Source of the DNA: JBBRHQ01 sp963720735
Lineage (GTDB): Bacteria > Actinomycetota > Thermoleophilia > Solirubrobacterales > 70-9
Reading direction: 5' to 3'
Assembly (NCBI GenBank): GCA_963720735.1
Contig: CAVRGL010000010.1
Span: 372,001 to 436,000 of the forward strand
DNA: 64,000 nucleotides
How positions within the stretch are numbered: the stretch's first letter is position 1; each line of letters begins with the position of its first letter. The notes beneath the pieces are model-generated. The model was given only the letters and a program-made list of their open reading frames with translations. It was not told the DNA's origin and ran no database searches. A program made the position numbers and the translations under genes. Shown piece after piece: positions 1 through 8,085 of the stretch.

Positions 1-2
1 CC

Positions 3-1415
3 GCCCTTGCGGCCGCGATCCGGCTCTCGACCCTTGGCCTGCAGTCCTACCGCCACGATGAGGCGGTCACCGCCGCTCGGGTGCTCGGTGGAAGCTTCGG
101 GCACGCAATGCACGAAGTATGGCGTGGCGAGTCGACCCCGCCCCTGTACTACGTGCTGGCCTGGATCTGGAGCCAGGCGTTCGGCGTCCACGAGACCGGC
201 CTTCGCTCGCTCTCCGCCCTGTTTGGGATCGCCACCGTCCCGGTCGCCTTTCTGATCGGACAGACGCTGGTCGGTCGTCGCACCGGGTTCGCCCTGGCGG
301 CATTCTCGGCAGTCAACCCGATCCTCGTCTGGTACTCGCAGGATGCCCGCGCCTACGCGCTCCTCATCCTCTTTTCCGGCCTCGGGTTCCTATTCTTCCT
401 GCGCGCTCGCCAGTCGGGAGGATCGCGCGAGTTCGCTTGGTGGGCCACCTGTTCCGTCGTCGCCCTCGCCAGTCACTACTTCGCCGTGTTCCCGGTGGCG
501 ATCGAGGCCGTCTGGCTGCTGGCCGTCTGGCGATTGCGCCGCGGGCTGATCCTCGCACTGGCAGGGTTGGCGGCAGCGCTCGCCGCCCTGGCGCCGATCG
601 CTCTGCACCAGGCGGCTGGGACGCGCAACGACTGGATCGCCACCTTCAGCCTCGACGGCCGCCTCCGGGCCACGGCGATCAGCTTCGCTGCCGGCGGAGC
701 GGGAACGCTGAAGCACGCCCTGATCCCATTCGGGCTCGCCGTGCTGGCCGTCGCGCTGCTCGTCTTGCGTGGCGGTGGCCGTGAGCGCGCCGGGGCGAGA
801 GTGGCGCTCATCGTCGGGGCAGGGGCAATCGGCATCGCCCTTTTCGCCTCGGCGGCGGGCAGGGACTACGTGCTCGATCGAAATCTGCTTCCTGCGCTGA
901 TCCCCCTGCTCGGAATCATCGCCGCCGGAGTCAGCAGCCGCGGTGCGGGCCTCGCGGGCCTCCTCGTCGCGGTTGCCCTGAGCGGCTACTGGCTCGCCTT
1001 TGACGTCTATGCGGACATGCGGATTCAGCTTCAGCGCGACGACTGGCGCTCGGCCGCCAAGCAGATCGGGCCGCCGACGGGGCCGAGGGCCATTCTCGCC
1101 TGGGAGCAGGGAGACCCCCCGCTCCCCTTCTACATCGGCGGAGGCGAACAGCGGGTCAAGTACAAGCAGTGGAAGCTGGGGGCACGGCCGCTGAGCGAAG
1201 TTGACGTGCTCAGCGGTCGCCCTCCCCCCCGGCACGGCGCCTCGAAACTGCCGCTTCCCTTCCATCGCGTCGAGCAGGTCACGTTTGGTCGCATGACGCT
1301 CAGCCGCTACCGGACGCGACGGCCAGTGGTGCTGAGCTGGCGCGAGGTGGCCGGAGGCTTCACCGGCTACGGAAACAACGCCCTGCTTCTGGACCGTCCA
1401 TCCCCTGGTCGCTGA
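3..1415 (+). CDS. GT39/ArnT-like membrane glycosyltransferase, 5' end outside window
   Basis: This is a polytopic GT-C-fold protein expected to move a sugar from a polyprenyl-phosphate donor to an acceptor outside the membrane. The frame is open from base 3, and the residues before base 81 (LGLQSYRHDEAVTAARVL) match residues near 48-66 of the paralogue at 11622-13190. The gene therefore starts upstream of the window, and the GTG at 81 is internal. The acidic DE pair after YRH sits at the usual GT-C catalytic position in the first outer loop. Shared blocks include PPLYYVLAW, LRSLSALFG and WYSQDARAYALL. At least seven hydrophobic segments follow and the C-terminus is soluble. Family assignment is firm; donor and acceptor are unknown. 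Confidence 0.85.
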   Translation, partial: ALAAAIRLSTLGLQSYRHDEAVTAARVLGGSFGHAMHEVWRGESTPPLYYVLAWIWSQAFGVHETGLRSLSALFGIATVPVAFLIGQTLVGRRTGFALAAFSAVNPILVWYSQDARAYALLILFSGLGFLFFLRARQSGGSREFAWWATCSVVALASHYFAVFPVAIEAVWLLAVWRLRRGLILALAGLAAALAALAPIALHQAAGTRNDWIATFSLDGRLRATAISFAAGGAGTLKHALIPFGLAVLAVALLVLRGGGRERAGARVALIVGAGAIGIALFASAAGRDYVLDRNLLPALIPLLGIIAAGVSSRGAGLAGLLVAVALSGYWLAFDVYADMRIQLQRDDWRSAAKQIGPPTGPRAILAWEQGDPPLPFYIGGGEQRVKYKQWKLGARPLSEVDVLSGRPPPRHGASKLPLPFHRVEQVTFGRMTLSRYRTRRPVVLSWREVAGGFTGYGNNALLLDRPSPGR

Positions 1416-1458
1416 ACCACTGACTGCGTCCTATACTCCGACGCCAGTCGTGCCGAAT

Positions 1459-1480
1459 CCCCGCCGGACGTCCGGCGGGG
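1459..1480. terminator. 22-bp perfect palindrome, possible terminator
   Basis: The 22 bases form a perfect palindrome: arms CCCCGCCG and CGGCGGGG around GACGTC. It lies 43 bases after the stop of the GT39 gene. It can fold into an 8-bp all-GC stem with a 6-base loop, but no T-run follows, so termination or protein binding is inference. Confidence 0.4.
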
Positions 1481-1503
1481 AGCGGAGGAACCTCAGAGAC
1501 CCC

Positions 1504-1725
1504 CTACCCCCTGAAGGTCTCCGGGGCGAATCGGCCGAAGCACTTGCCGTAGCGCAGCTCTTTCAGCGCGAGCCCGACAGCTAACTCCGCAGGCCAGAGA
1601 AGAGAGGCAACGATCTTGGCCCGCACCGAGGGCGCCCCGCGCAAGCCGGCGGCGACAGCGATAGCCGCGAAATCCTTCGGGATGCCGAGCCAAGGCGCGA
1701 GCCAAAGAGCCGAAGGCTGGCTTAC
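1504..1725 (-). pseudogene. Possible 3' fragment of an unidentified gene
   Basis: On the minus strand a frame of 73 residues runs from just inside a stop codon at 1726-1728 to a stop at 1504. It has protein-like composition, including GIPKDFAAIAVAAGL and WPAELAVGLALKEL, and strong G/C third positions, but no ATG or GTG start. It overlaps the N-terminal part of the CDF gene on the other strand. It may be the decayed end of a gene; I do not recognise the family. It could equally be a chance open frame in GC-rich DNA. Confidence 0.25.
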
Positions 1726-2476
1726 CTATGAACCTTTCGGCGGTGACCTGCATCGTCACTGGCCAGAGCCGCCGCACTCGCACCCTCACGCCGGACCACA
1801 CACGCACGACGGCCAGGAGCACTCCCAGCCCCACGGCCACGATCACGACGGCGGCCATGGGCACACGCACGGGTTGGTCGACAGGAGCATCATGAGGTCC
1901 CGCAAGGGCCTGCGCGCCGTCGGGCTCTCTTTCGTCGTGCTCGGCGCGACGGCACTGGCCCAGACGGCGATCTTTATCGCCAGCGGCAGCATCGCACTGC
2001 TCGCTGACCTGATCCATAACTTCGGTGATGCCGCCACCGCGATCCCTCTCGCCATCGCCTTTCTGCTCAGATCCGAGCGGGCCGAGGAATACGCGGGACT
2101 GTTCGTGGTCGCCGCGATCTTCATCTCGGCCTGCGTCGCGGGAGCGGAAGCGGTGTCTCGCCTGATCCACCCCCAGACCCCCACTCATCTGCTCGCACTC
2201 GCCGGGGCTGGTCTCCTCGGGTACGGCGGAAACTGGGTCGCGGCACGGATCCGAACCCGTGCCGGATGGACCCTGAAGAGCCCGGCTCTGATCGCCGACG
2301 GCAATCATGCTCGCGCCGACGCCTACGTCAGCTTGGCCGTGGTCGCAAGTGCCGCCGTGGTGGCGGTCGGCCTTCCGATTGCCGATCCCCTGATCGGGCT
2401 CGGCATAACGGTGGTGATCCTCAAGATCACGTGGAATTCGTGGCGCACAGTTCGCGGACACACCCACTCGCATTGA
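1682..2476 (+). CDS. Cation diffusion facilitator (CDF) metal exporter
   Basis: This CDF-family transporter should expel divalent metal such as zinc in exchange for protons. A His-rich cytoplasmic stretch (HSHPHAGPHTH, HGHDHDGGHGHTHG) precedes six membrane helices. Helix 2 carries DLIHNFGDA and helix 5 carries HARADAYVS, the family's paired metal-binding motifs, here of the His/Asp type typical of zinc transporters. The protein ends with HTHSH and lacks the usual large C-terminal ferredoxin-like domain, so it is a short form. The start is uncertain: ATG 1682 and TTG 1616 are the in-frame canonical choices, while a CTG at 1747 directly before the His-rich segment is also plausible. The 5' part overlaps a possible relic on the other strand. 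Confidence 0.85.
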   Translation: MPSQGASQRAEGWLTYEPFGGDLHRHWPEPPHSHPHAGPHTHDGQEHSQPHGHDHDGGHGHTHGLVDRSIMRSRKGLRAVGLSFVVLGATALAQTAIFIASGSIALLADLIHNFGDAATAIPLAIAFLLRSERAEEYAGLFVVAAIFISACVAGAEAVSRLIHPQTPTHLLALAGAGLLGYGGNWVAARIRTRAGWTLKSPALIADGNHARADAYVSLAVVASAAVVAVGLPIADPLIGLGITVVILKITWNSWRTVRGHTHSH

Positions 2477-2549
2477 ATTCCGCGCTCTTACCGCTGCTTT
2501 GTAGCTCGGCAGCGCCGACACTTGCGCGACAGTCGCCTCCGCGGAATGT

Positions 2550-2568
2550 TCGCATTCTGAAAATGCGA
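2550..2568. terminator. Small hairpin after the CDF gene
   Basis: The arms TCGCATT and AATGCGA pair perfectly around a 5-base loop, 73 bases after the CDF stop. It lies between two convergent genes and could slow transcription from either side. No T-run is present, so the assignment is weak. The rest of 2477-2736 shows nothing I recognise. Confidence 0.25.
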
Positions 2569-2736
2569 GAAGCCCCTCACTGGATCTAGCGAAGCGTGTG
2601 CGCGGCGGAGTCGTGTCCAGGGCTTTCGACGCGGGTTCGCTCGAAGATGATGGGTCCACCTCTACCAACTATTGACCCGGGCGATCGGGTCCGTCGAGCC
2701 GGACGGGGTGTGTCTATGGTCACCCGTGTCAGGGCA

Positions 2737-4335
2737 TCAGGGACGGGGCAAGGACGACCCGATCGGCCGGCTGCAGGAGTCGCCACGACACCGTCTCAGA
2801 CGGCGCAGGCGTCGTTCGAGGGCCTGCTCCAAGCTTCGGTAGCGTGGTATGTGAGCGAGCGAGCGGGTCTCGTGTGGATCGGAGCGCAGGTTGTAGAGTT
2901 CGCGCCCGCCCCGGCGGTAGTCGATCAGTTTCCAGTGTCCGAGAAGGATCGCGCTATAGCGCAGGCTCGGAGCTTTGTTGGGGATCTTCGGCTTGGGGAC
3001 GAAGGCCTTGCGAGCGCGTCCGGGAGGGTAGGCCTCGAGCAGAAGCGCCCTTCGCGAAGGCAGGCGCCCGCCCCGGAGAGCGTTGGCCAATGAGATGCCG
3101 TCAAAGCGATGATCGAGCGGGGCACCGAGCAAGCGCAGAATTGTCGGGGCGAGGTCGATGTTGGCTGCCGGTCCGGTCATCAGCCGGCCACGGGGGATGC
3201 CGGGACCGCGGATCAGCAGCGGCATGTGGGAGACCGGCTCATAAGCGAGGAACTTCGCCGTTCGGTAGCGGTGCTCGCCGAGCAGTAACCCGTTGTCCGA
3301 GGTGAGGATGATGTAGGTGTTCTGCAGGCGGCCCTGGCGCGCCAGCTCGGTGGCAATTCGTTTGATCCCCCGATCCACCGCCCCCAGCGAGAGCAGCCGC
3401 ATTCGCTCCGAGCGGCGAAGGTCTCGGATCTCGCGGCGATCGAGCGGTCGCTGACGTCTTAGAAAAGCCGGCTTGTCGGCTACGTCGGCCTCATTGAACG
3501 CAGCACCCCCGGGTCTCCTTGTGATCCGAAGGGGATGGCGGTCGCTGCGCTTAACAGCCGGGCCGTCGGGTGGAACCTTGTCGCCATGAGGTGCGACCTC
3601 GTCGAGTTGCAGGTAGAACGGCCGGGAGCGGTCACGGGTTAGCTCGTGCTGAGCGAGCAGCGTCAAACGATCCGTCACGTAGGTGCAGCCATCGGATGAC
3701 AAGCAATGGTGGCCATCACCCCTTCCGTAGCGGCCGATCGGGCGGGTCACCCGGCCGTCGATGTTCAGCCGGTAGTGGTAGTAGCGGGAGTCGGAGGGGC
3801 TGTCGACGATCGTCGCCCAACCCGACCAGCCGCCAGGGACACGGCGAGGGTTACCGCGTCCGTAGAAGTTCAGGAACTTGCCGATGTGAATCGTGCGGTA
3901 GCCCGCCTCCTGCAGCCAGGGGGCGAGGTAGTCGCCGCGGACGTGGCGTGCGAAGGCGGGGAAGCCTCCCCCTCCCCCGGCGAGGTGGAACGAGTTTGTC
4001 AGCACCCGGTGATTGTGGGTGTAGCGGCCGGTCAGCAGCGAGGTCCGTGAAGGGCAGCAGACGGGGGTGGTGACGTAGTAGTCCCTGAGGCTGGTTCCGC
4101 CTCGCGCCAGCAGGCTCCATGCGTATGGCATCGTCCTGGCGCTGATGTCATCGAGCCTGGCATCATCGAGCTGGATCAAGACGACGTTTGGTCGCGGCAC
4201 AGAAGCGATCGCGGGGCGTGGAAGCGCCGGATCGGGGCTTCGCGAGCCTAGGCAACCCAACTGCAGCAACAAGGCCCCAGAAAGCAGCGACCCGCCGAGC
4301 AGGCCCAAGGCCCGGCGGCGTCCTATCGCCTGCAT
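2737..4335 (-). CDS. Secreted sulfatase
   Basis: This arylsulfatase-superfamily enzyme (532 aa) should hydrolyse a sulfate ester outside the cytoplasm. The N-terminus has a twin-arginine-like signal (GRRRALGLLGG, then a hydrophobic run to Cys28), suggesting Tat export of a folded, cofactor-bearing enzyme. Asp57-Asp58 in VVLIQLDD are the expected calcium ligands. The formylglycine motif is C93-C-P-S-R, followed by TSLLTGRYTHNH. The C-terminal half has TSDNGLLLGEHR, another conserved metal-site block. The first Cys of the motif would need conversion by a formylglycine-generating enzyme, which is not in this window. The substrate is unknown; a sulfotransferase sits far away at 58508. Confidence 0.92.
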   Translation of the reverse strand: MQAIGRRRALGLLGGSLLSGALLLQLGCLGSRSPDPALPRPAIASVPRPNVVLIQLDDARLDDISARTMPYAWSLLARGGTSLRDYYVTTPVCCPSRTSLLTGRYTHNHRVLTNSFHLAGGGGGFPAFARHVRGDYLAPWLQEAGYRTIHIGKFLNFYGRGNPRRVPGGWSGWATIVDSPSDSRYYHYRLNIDGRVTRPIGRYGRGDGHHCLSSDGCTYVTDRLTLLAQHELTRDRSRPFYLQLDEVAPHGDKVPPDGPAVKRSDRHPLRITRRPGGAAFNEADVADKPAFLRRQRPLDRREIRDLRRSERMRLLSLGAVDRGIKRIATELARQGRLQNTYIILTSDNGLLLGEHRYRTAKFLAYEPVSHMPLLIRGPGIPRGRLMTGPAANIDLAPTILRLLGAPLDHRFDGISLANALRGGRLPSRRALLLEAYPPGRARKAFVPKPKIPNKAPSLRYSAILLGHWKLIDYRRGGRELYNLRSDPHETRSLAHIPRYRSLEQALERRLRRLRRCRGDSCSRPIGSSLPRP

Positions 4336-4748
4336 GGCTTCCAGGGCCGGGCGATGGGGTCATAGCTCTGACGAATTGCTCCGGAGCCGATGTTCATCAC
4401 CAACCCGGCCCGCCTCATCCATTCCCTCCCTGACGAAACCAAGGCGATACCACCGAAGGGTGCCTGCCCCCCTCGCCCGGGCGGGCGGCGGAGGTCAATA
4501 CTGGGTCGAGAGTTCGGATCAGCCTGGAATTGCCGCATTCCAGGCACCCAACCATCGGGCCGTACCGCGTATAGGCAATCAGTCGAAGATGCAATGGGTC
4601 CGCCTGCCGGCACATTGGAGTTGTCCCTTTCTCGGAGGTCCCGCCTGATGTTTGTCGGAAGGCATGAAGAGCCCAGGAAGCTCCGGACCAAGGATTGGGA
4701 ATACTTTTTGCCTGTCGGCCGGGTGGCTATCGGATCACCCTGCCACGC
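4336..4748. other. 413-bp gap without a recognisable gene
   Basis: The gap lies between the sulfatase start and the end of the next minus-strand gene. Open frames here are short and low quality in all six frames. I see no tRNA, clear terminator or repeat. It presumably holds the sulfatase promoter, but I could not pick a convincing -35/-10 pair. Confidence 0.4.
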
Positions 4749-6293
4749 TCAGATTCCCGATAGATCACGGGTGGTCGCGAGGGGACGAACTGGGCTTCCG
4801 TTTCGAATCCGCGAGCGCCCCGGTCTCTCGTGCATGGAAACCGGACCCGATGCGCGGGTTCGCACGAGGTAGCTGCCTGTTGGGCTGGCGAACATCTCGA
4901 CGAAGCCCTGGGCTCGCAACCGTTGGATGGCGGCGTTCCGCACGGCGATGACGGCCCCGACTCCCAATCGGTTCAACATTCGGTTGGTTGTCGCCCTGCC
5001 GTCGAGGATGGCGTAGGTGCCGATGAGCTGGAACGGGGTGAAATGCTCGAGCCAGCCGTCGAGCACGGTCGGGGTTCGCGGGTCACGCCAAAGTAGGTAC
5101 GAACCGATCCCCGCGTAGGCGGCGATCCTGCCGGTCCGCGGAGGATGGGCGATTGCATAGGAGACCAGCGGCGAGCCCAAGGGCCTCGCGCTGTGGGGCG
5201 GTCCGAGCACCAAGGCGAGCGTGGCCGCGAGCGAGAGCGCCGCCGCGAGCGATGCCGCGGTGAACCGTCCCACTGACCGCGCCGGTCGGTCGGGGGCGGC
5301 ACAGACGATCATGAAGGCCACCACGGGCCCGAGGAAGATCAGGTTGCGGGCCGCAAGAAGGCCGAAGCCGAGGAAACCGACGACGACAAGCAGCGGCATC
5401 GCCCGGCGTGGGGCGCGGCTCCGCCACCACAGGCTGAGCGCCAACGCTGCTGCGGCCCCGAGGTAGAGCATCTCCGGCAGGGAGCGGTAGGTTGGCCCCC
5501 ATTCGGTGCTGATAGAAGGGATCGCGGGGTTGCTCAGGCTGACGATGTAGGTCCAGATGTCGGAGCCGAGAGGGGTGGCCAGAGTGACCGCGGCGAGCGA
5601 CAGCAGCACGCATGCCGCCCCCAGCCAGACATGCCGCGTCTCCCCCTGCCCGCGCCACACGTCGATTGCAAGCCCGAGGGTGAAGAGCGCGATCAGCAGC
5701 AGCCCGGCGAGGAAGCCGCCGTGAAGGTTTGCCCAGAGGGCGATGCCTAGAGGAGCCCCGATCAGAGCCCACGCGACCCGTTTCGCGGACGGAAGCGTGT
5801 CCGCAGCAGTCCAGGCCAAGAACGCGGCCAGCGCACTGAAGCCGAGCACTGAGAAACCGGCTGCCCGCGGGTGCACGAAGGTGAGCACGCCAAGCAGGAA
5901 GCAGGTCGCCGCGGCGAGCAGCAGCAGAGCCCCCTTCTTGCGGCAGGCCCATAGCAAGATGCCCCCGGAGAGCGCCAGCATCGTCGCATAGGCGGTTGCC
6001 AGTCCCGCGAACCCGATCGCCCGGGTAATGCCGTAGAAGATCAGCTCTGCCAGCCATTGCTCGTTCAGCCATGGCCGGCCCTGGACGATGGTCGGGAACG
6101 GATCGTGAAAGGTGAAGCCGTGCTGGGCAACGAAACGCCCGCCGAGCAGTTGCAGAAAGAAATCCCCGTTATAGATGCGATCCGCGCAGAAGGCGAGTAG
6201 TCCGACGATGGCCGTGAGGCCTGCGAGCAACCAGCCGGCAGGCAGCTGCCAGCCGCCATCGGGTATGGGTCGGAAGAGCGGCGCCTCGCCCAT
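4749..6293 (-). CDS. Large multi-pass membrane protein, possibly GT-C-like
   Basis: The protein has about 514 residues and roughly ten to twelve hydrophobic segments. After the first helix comes a soluble loop with DRIYNGDFFLQLLGGRFV and FTFHDPFPTIVQG, then LNEQWLAELIFY. A charged residue cluster soon after helix 1 resembles GT-C glycosyltransferases, and proteins with this look are usually annotated as hypothetical membrane proteins. The start at 6293 was chosen because GGAG lies 8 bases upstream; a longer frame to 6506 has no such site and adds an unlikely basic leader. The gene is divergent from the secreted protein at 6470. The function is not known. Confidence 0.7.
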   Translation of the reverse strand: MGEAPLFRPIPDGGWQLPAGWLLAGLTAIVGLLAFCADRIYNGDFFLQLLGGRFVAQHGFTFHDPFPTIVQGRPWLNEQWLAELIFYGITRAIGFAGLATAYATMLALSGGILLWACRKKGALLLLAAATCFLLGVLTFVHPRAAGFSVLGFSALAAFLAWTAADTLPSAKRVAWALIGAPLGIALWANLHGGFLAGLLLIALFTLGLAIDVWRGQGETRHVWLGAACVLLSLAAVTLATPLGSDIWTYIVSLSNPAIPSISTEWGPTYRSLPEMLYLGAAAALALSLWWRSRAPRRAMPLLVVVGFLGFGLLAARNLIFLGPVVAFMIVCAAPDRPARSVGRFTAASLAAALSLAATLALVLGPPHSARPLGSPLVSYAIAHPPRTGRIAAYAGIGSYLLWRDPRTPTVLDGWLEHFTPFQLIGTYAILDGRATTNRMLNRLGVGAVIAVRNAAIQRLRAQGFVEMFASPTGSYLVRTRASGPVSMHERPGRSRIRNGSPVRPLATTRDLSGI

Positions 6294-6469
6294 CCATGTG
6301 CTCCGAGCGCCCACGGCGCAATCTAGACGCACCGAGATAAATCCCCGATGAAGGTGGCTGACGAGAGTCACTGGCTGGTCGGTGCGGCGTCGTTCGAGCC
6401 AAATTGGATCCCGGCCTGTGGCCCCCGGCCCCCGGGGCGAACTGGATCCCTTAACCATTGGGGTGCAGA

Positions 6470-7108
6470 ATGAGGACTCCAAGCAGGGCGGCCATCGAGC
6501 CCCCACCCCCCGACACGGGAGGAATTACGCGACCGAAACTGTGCTCAGCCACCCTGTGCGCCGCCGCCGCTGCGGCGATCGCCATCCCGCTCACCGCGAC
6601 TCCGCCGCGGTCTGCGGCGACCGTAACCCCTACCGTGCACGCGACCGGGAGGGGCCACGAGCTGGCGGTCGTAAGCCCGAGCGCCCGGCACCGCCTCCTG
6701 CGGATCAAGTTCTACTGGTTCGACGGCTACAACAAGGTAGTCACGATCCCTGGTGGCGCTCATGTCTCAGACATCAACATCGCCAACTGCGTCCGCTCCG
6801 TCCACGGCGTCAACGACGAGTGTCACCCCCGCCTCTCGAACATCGACAAGGAGGCGGCGCTCACCGGCTCGCTGACCGGTGAGAAGGTGCACGAGGACAG
6901 GACCATTCATGAGTCCTCCACGGGCACCGGCTCGGTGATGTCGGTCGGCCATCGCAACCATGGGGCGTTGATCCGCGTCGACCTGCGGTGGAGCGACGGC
7001 CGCGCGCTGCGCATCCTCGTGCCCGGCACACAGCGGGTAACCGACATCGGCTTCGCGTACAGCTCTGCGGCAGCGGCTCATCTGTCCAACAACGACACCG
7101 GTAAGTAG
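6470..7108 (+). CDS. Secreted protein of unknown function
   Basis: This 212-residue protein begins MRTPSRAA and has a hydrophobic Ala-rich export signal (SATLCAAAAAAIAIPLTA) ending near residue 55. The mature part contains IKFYWFDGYNKVVTIPGG and two similar blocks ending HVSDINIANC and RVTDIGFAYS, which suggests two copies of a small beta-rich unit. The ATG at 6470 is preferred over the TTG at 6458 because a G-rich stretch (TTGGGG) lies 8 bases upstream. I do not recognise the family. The stop overlaps the start of the decayed mannosyltransferase region. Confidence 0.6.
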   Translation: MRTPSRAAIEPPPPDTGGITRPKLCSATLCAAAAAAIAIPLTATPPRSAATVTPTVHATGRGHELAVVSPSARHRLLRIKFYWFDGYNKVVTIPGGAHVSDINIANCVRSVHGVNDECHPRLSNIDKEAALTGSLTGEKVHEDRTIHESSTGTGSVMSVGHRNHGALIRVDLRWSDGRALRILVPGTQRVTDIGFAYSSAAAAHLSNNDTGK

Positions 7109-7127
7109 GTACCTGGGGAGGGGCGAG

Positions 7128-7713
7128 CCCCGTCGTCACGACGAGCGGCGGATCGCGCTTCGCGATGGCCTTGCCGCTTTCTTCTCATCTCGTCTTCTGA
7201 TCTGGATCGCCGGAATCGCGACGGTCCTGCTGGTCGGGAGATTCCCCCACAACGCGGTCCGGCTGGATCCCGCGCTACTAGGACCGAAGCTTCTTGCCGC
7301 TCGGCGGGATTCCCCTCGGGATCTGGAGGGCGCTTAGAGAGGTCGGCGTCGTGGCATTTCCGGGACTCGATCCTCGCCTGGCCGGCGCCATCAGAGTCAG
7401 CGGGGTGATCCGCCACCTTGCTGACCTTGTGTTCCTCGCACTCTCGCTTTGGCTGTTACGCCTTTCCTGGAGGAGGCTTCCTGGCGCCTACACCGCGTTC
7501 GCTGCCATCGGTCTCGCTTTGGCGGTCTCGGTGCCGGCAAGAAACGATGCCCTGAAGTCGTTTCCTCGCTTCACCCTCGTCCTCTTTCCCCTCTGGATCG
7601 CGCTGGCATTGTGGGCAACCGAGCGTCAGCTGGTCCGCATGGTCTTAGGGATATCGGCCCCTGTTCTCGCGGCGTCTGCGTACCTATTCGTCTCGTGGAG
7701 CTGGACGCCTTGA
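7128..7713 (+). pseudogene. PIG-V-type mannosyltransferase remnant with internal deletion
   Basis: Two pieces of one gene lie in different frames. Piece 1 (7137-7334) reads RDGLAAFFSSRLLIWIAG then VGRFPHNAVRLDPALL, the typical N-terminal helix of GPI-mannosyltransferase-2-like (PIG-V) proteins. It stops at TAG 7335. Piece 2 (about 7294-7713, shifted by one) reads RRLPGAYTAFAAIGLALA and KSFPRFTLVLFPLWIALA, their C-terminal helices. Intact relatives are near 380-400 residues, so the middle, including most of the catalytic region, is missing. No start codon is visible at the 5' end. It is clearly non-functional as such; neighbouring functional GT-C genes may replace it. Confidence 0.75.
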
Positions 7714-7778
7714 GCACGGATACCGGCTCGCCGCGCGCTTGGCTCGGCTATTCAGGCTGCTGAGTCCCGTCGTTGGCA

Positions 7779-7949
7779 GCCCGCGGCAGGACTGACCAAG
7801 GTCCGAACGAACGGAACAAAGCGCGCGATGAGGAACGTGCTCCTGCCGAAGCGGTCGAAATAGGCGCCAGTCCGCTCGAGTTGGCTGCGGCGAAAGAGCC
7901 GGCCGTCGGGCCGCTCGAAGAGCCTGAGGCGGTCGCACAGACGACGAGC
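7779..7949 (-). pseudogene. DedA-family fragment
   Basis: A 57-residue stretch on the minus strand contains FDRFGRSTFLIARFVPFVRT and then LVSPAAG. This is the signature of DedA/SNARE-associated membrane proteins: a FxRFGxxxxxxxRFxPxxRT block ending at AG. After the AG the frame degenerates and stops at 7752, and upstream there is no matching first half. Intact DedA proteins are about 200 residues, so only the central reentrant-loop block survives. Bases 7950-8085 show nothing else I recognise. Confidence 0.7.
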
Positions 7950-8085
7950 GGCTGGGATGGTCTGGACACCGCAAACAGAATCGCACCAATGCCTGAATGA
8001 GTCCTTATCCCGGCGACAGGCCGCCGTCCGGGCGCCGCGGGCGCTCAGCAATCCGCCGGGCGCCGGTGCTGTGAGACTTCGGGTG

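Noticed and set aside
1493..2668. Minus-strand frame of 391 codons over the CDF gene
   Set aside because: Its composition mirrors the CDF His-rich coding sequence and shows no domain.
2590..2670. tRNA-like GGTTCG segment
   Set aside because: No acceptor stem or anticodon arm can be formed around it.
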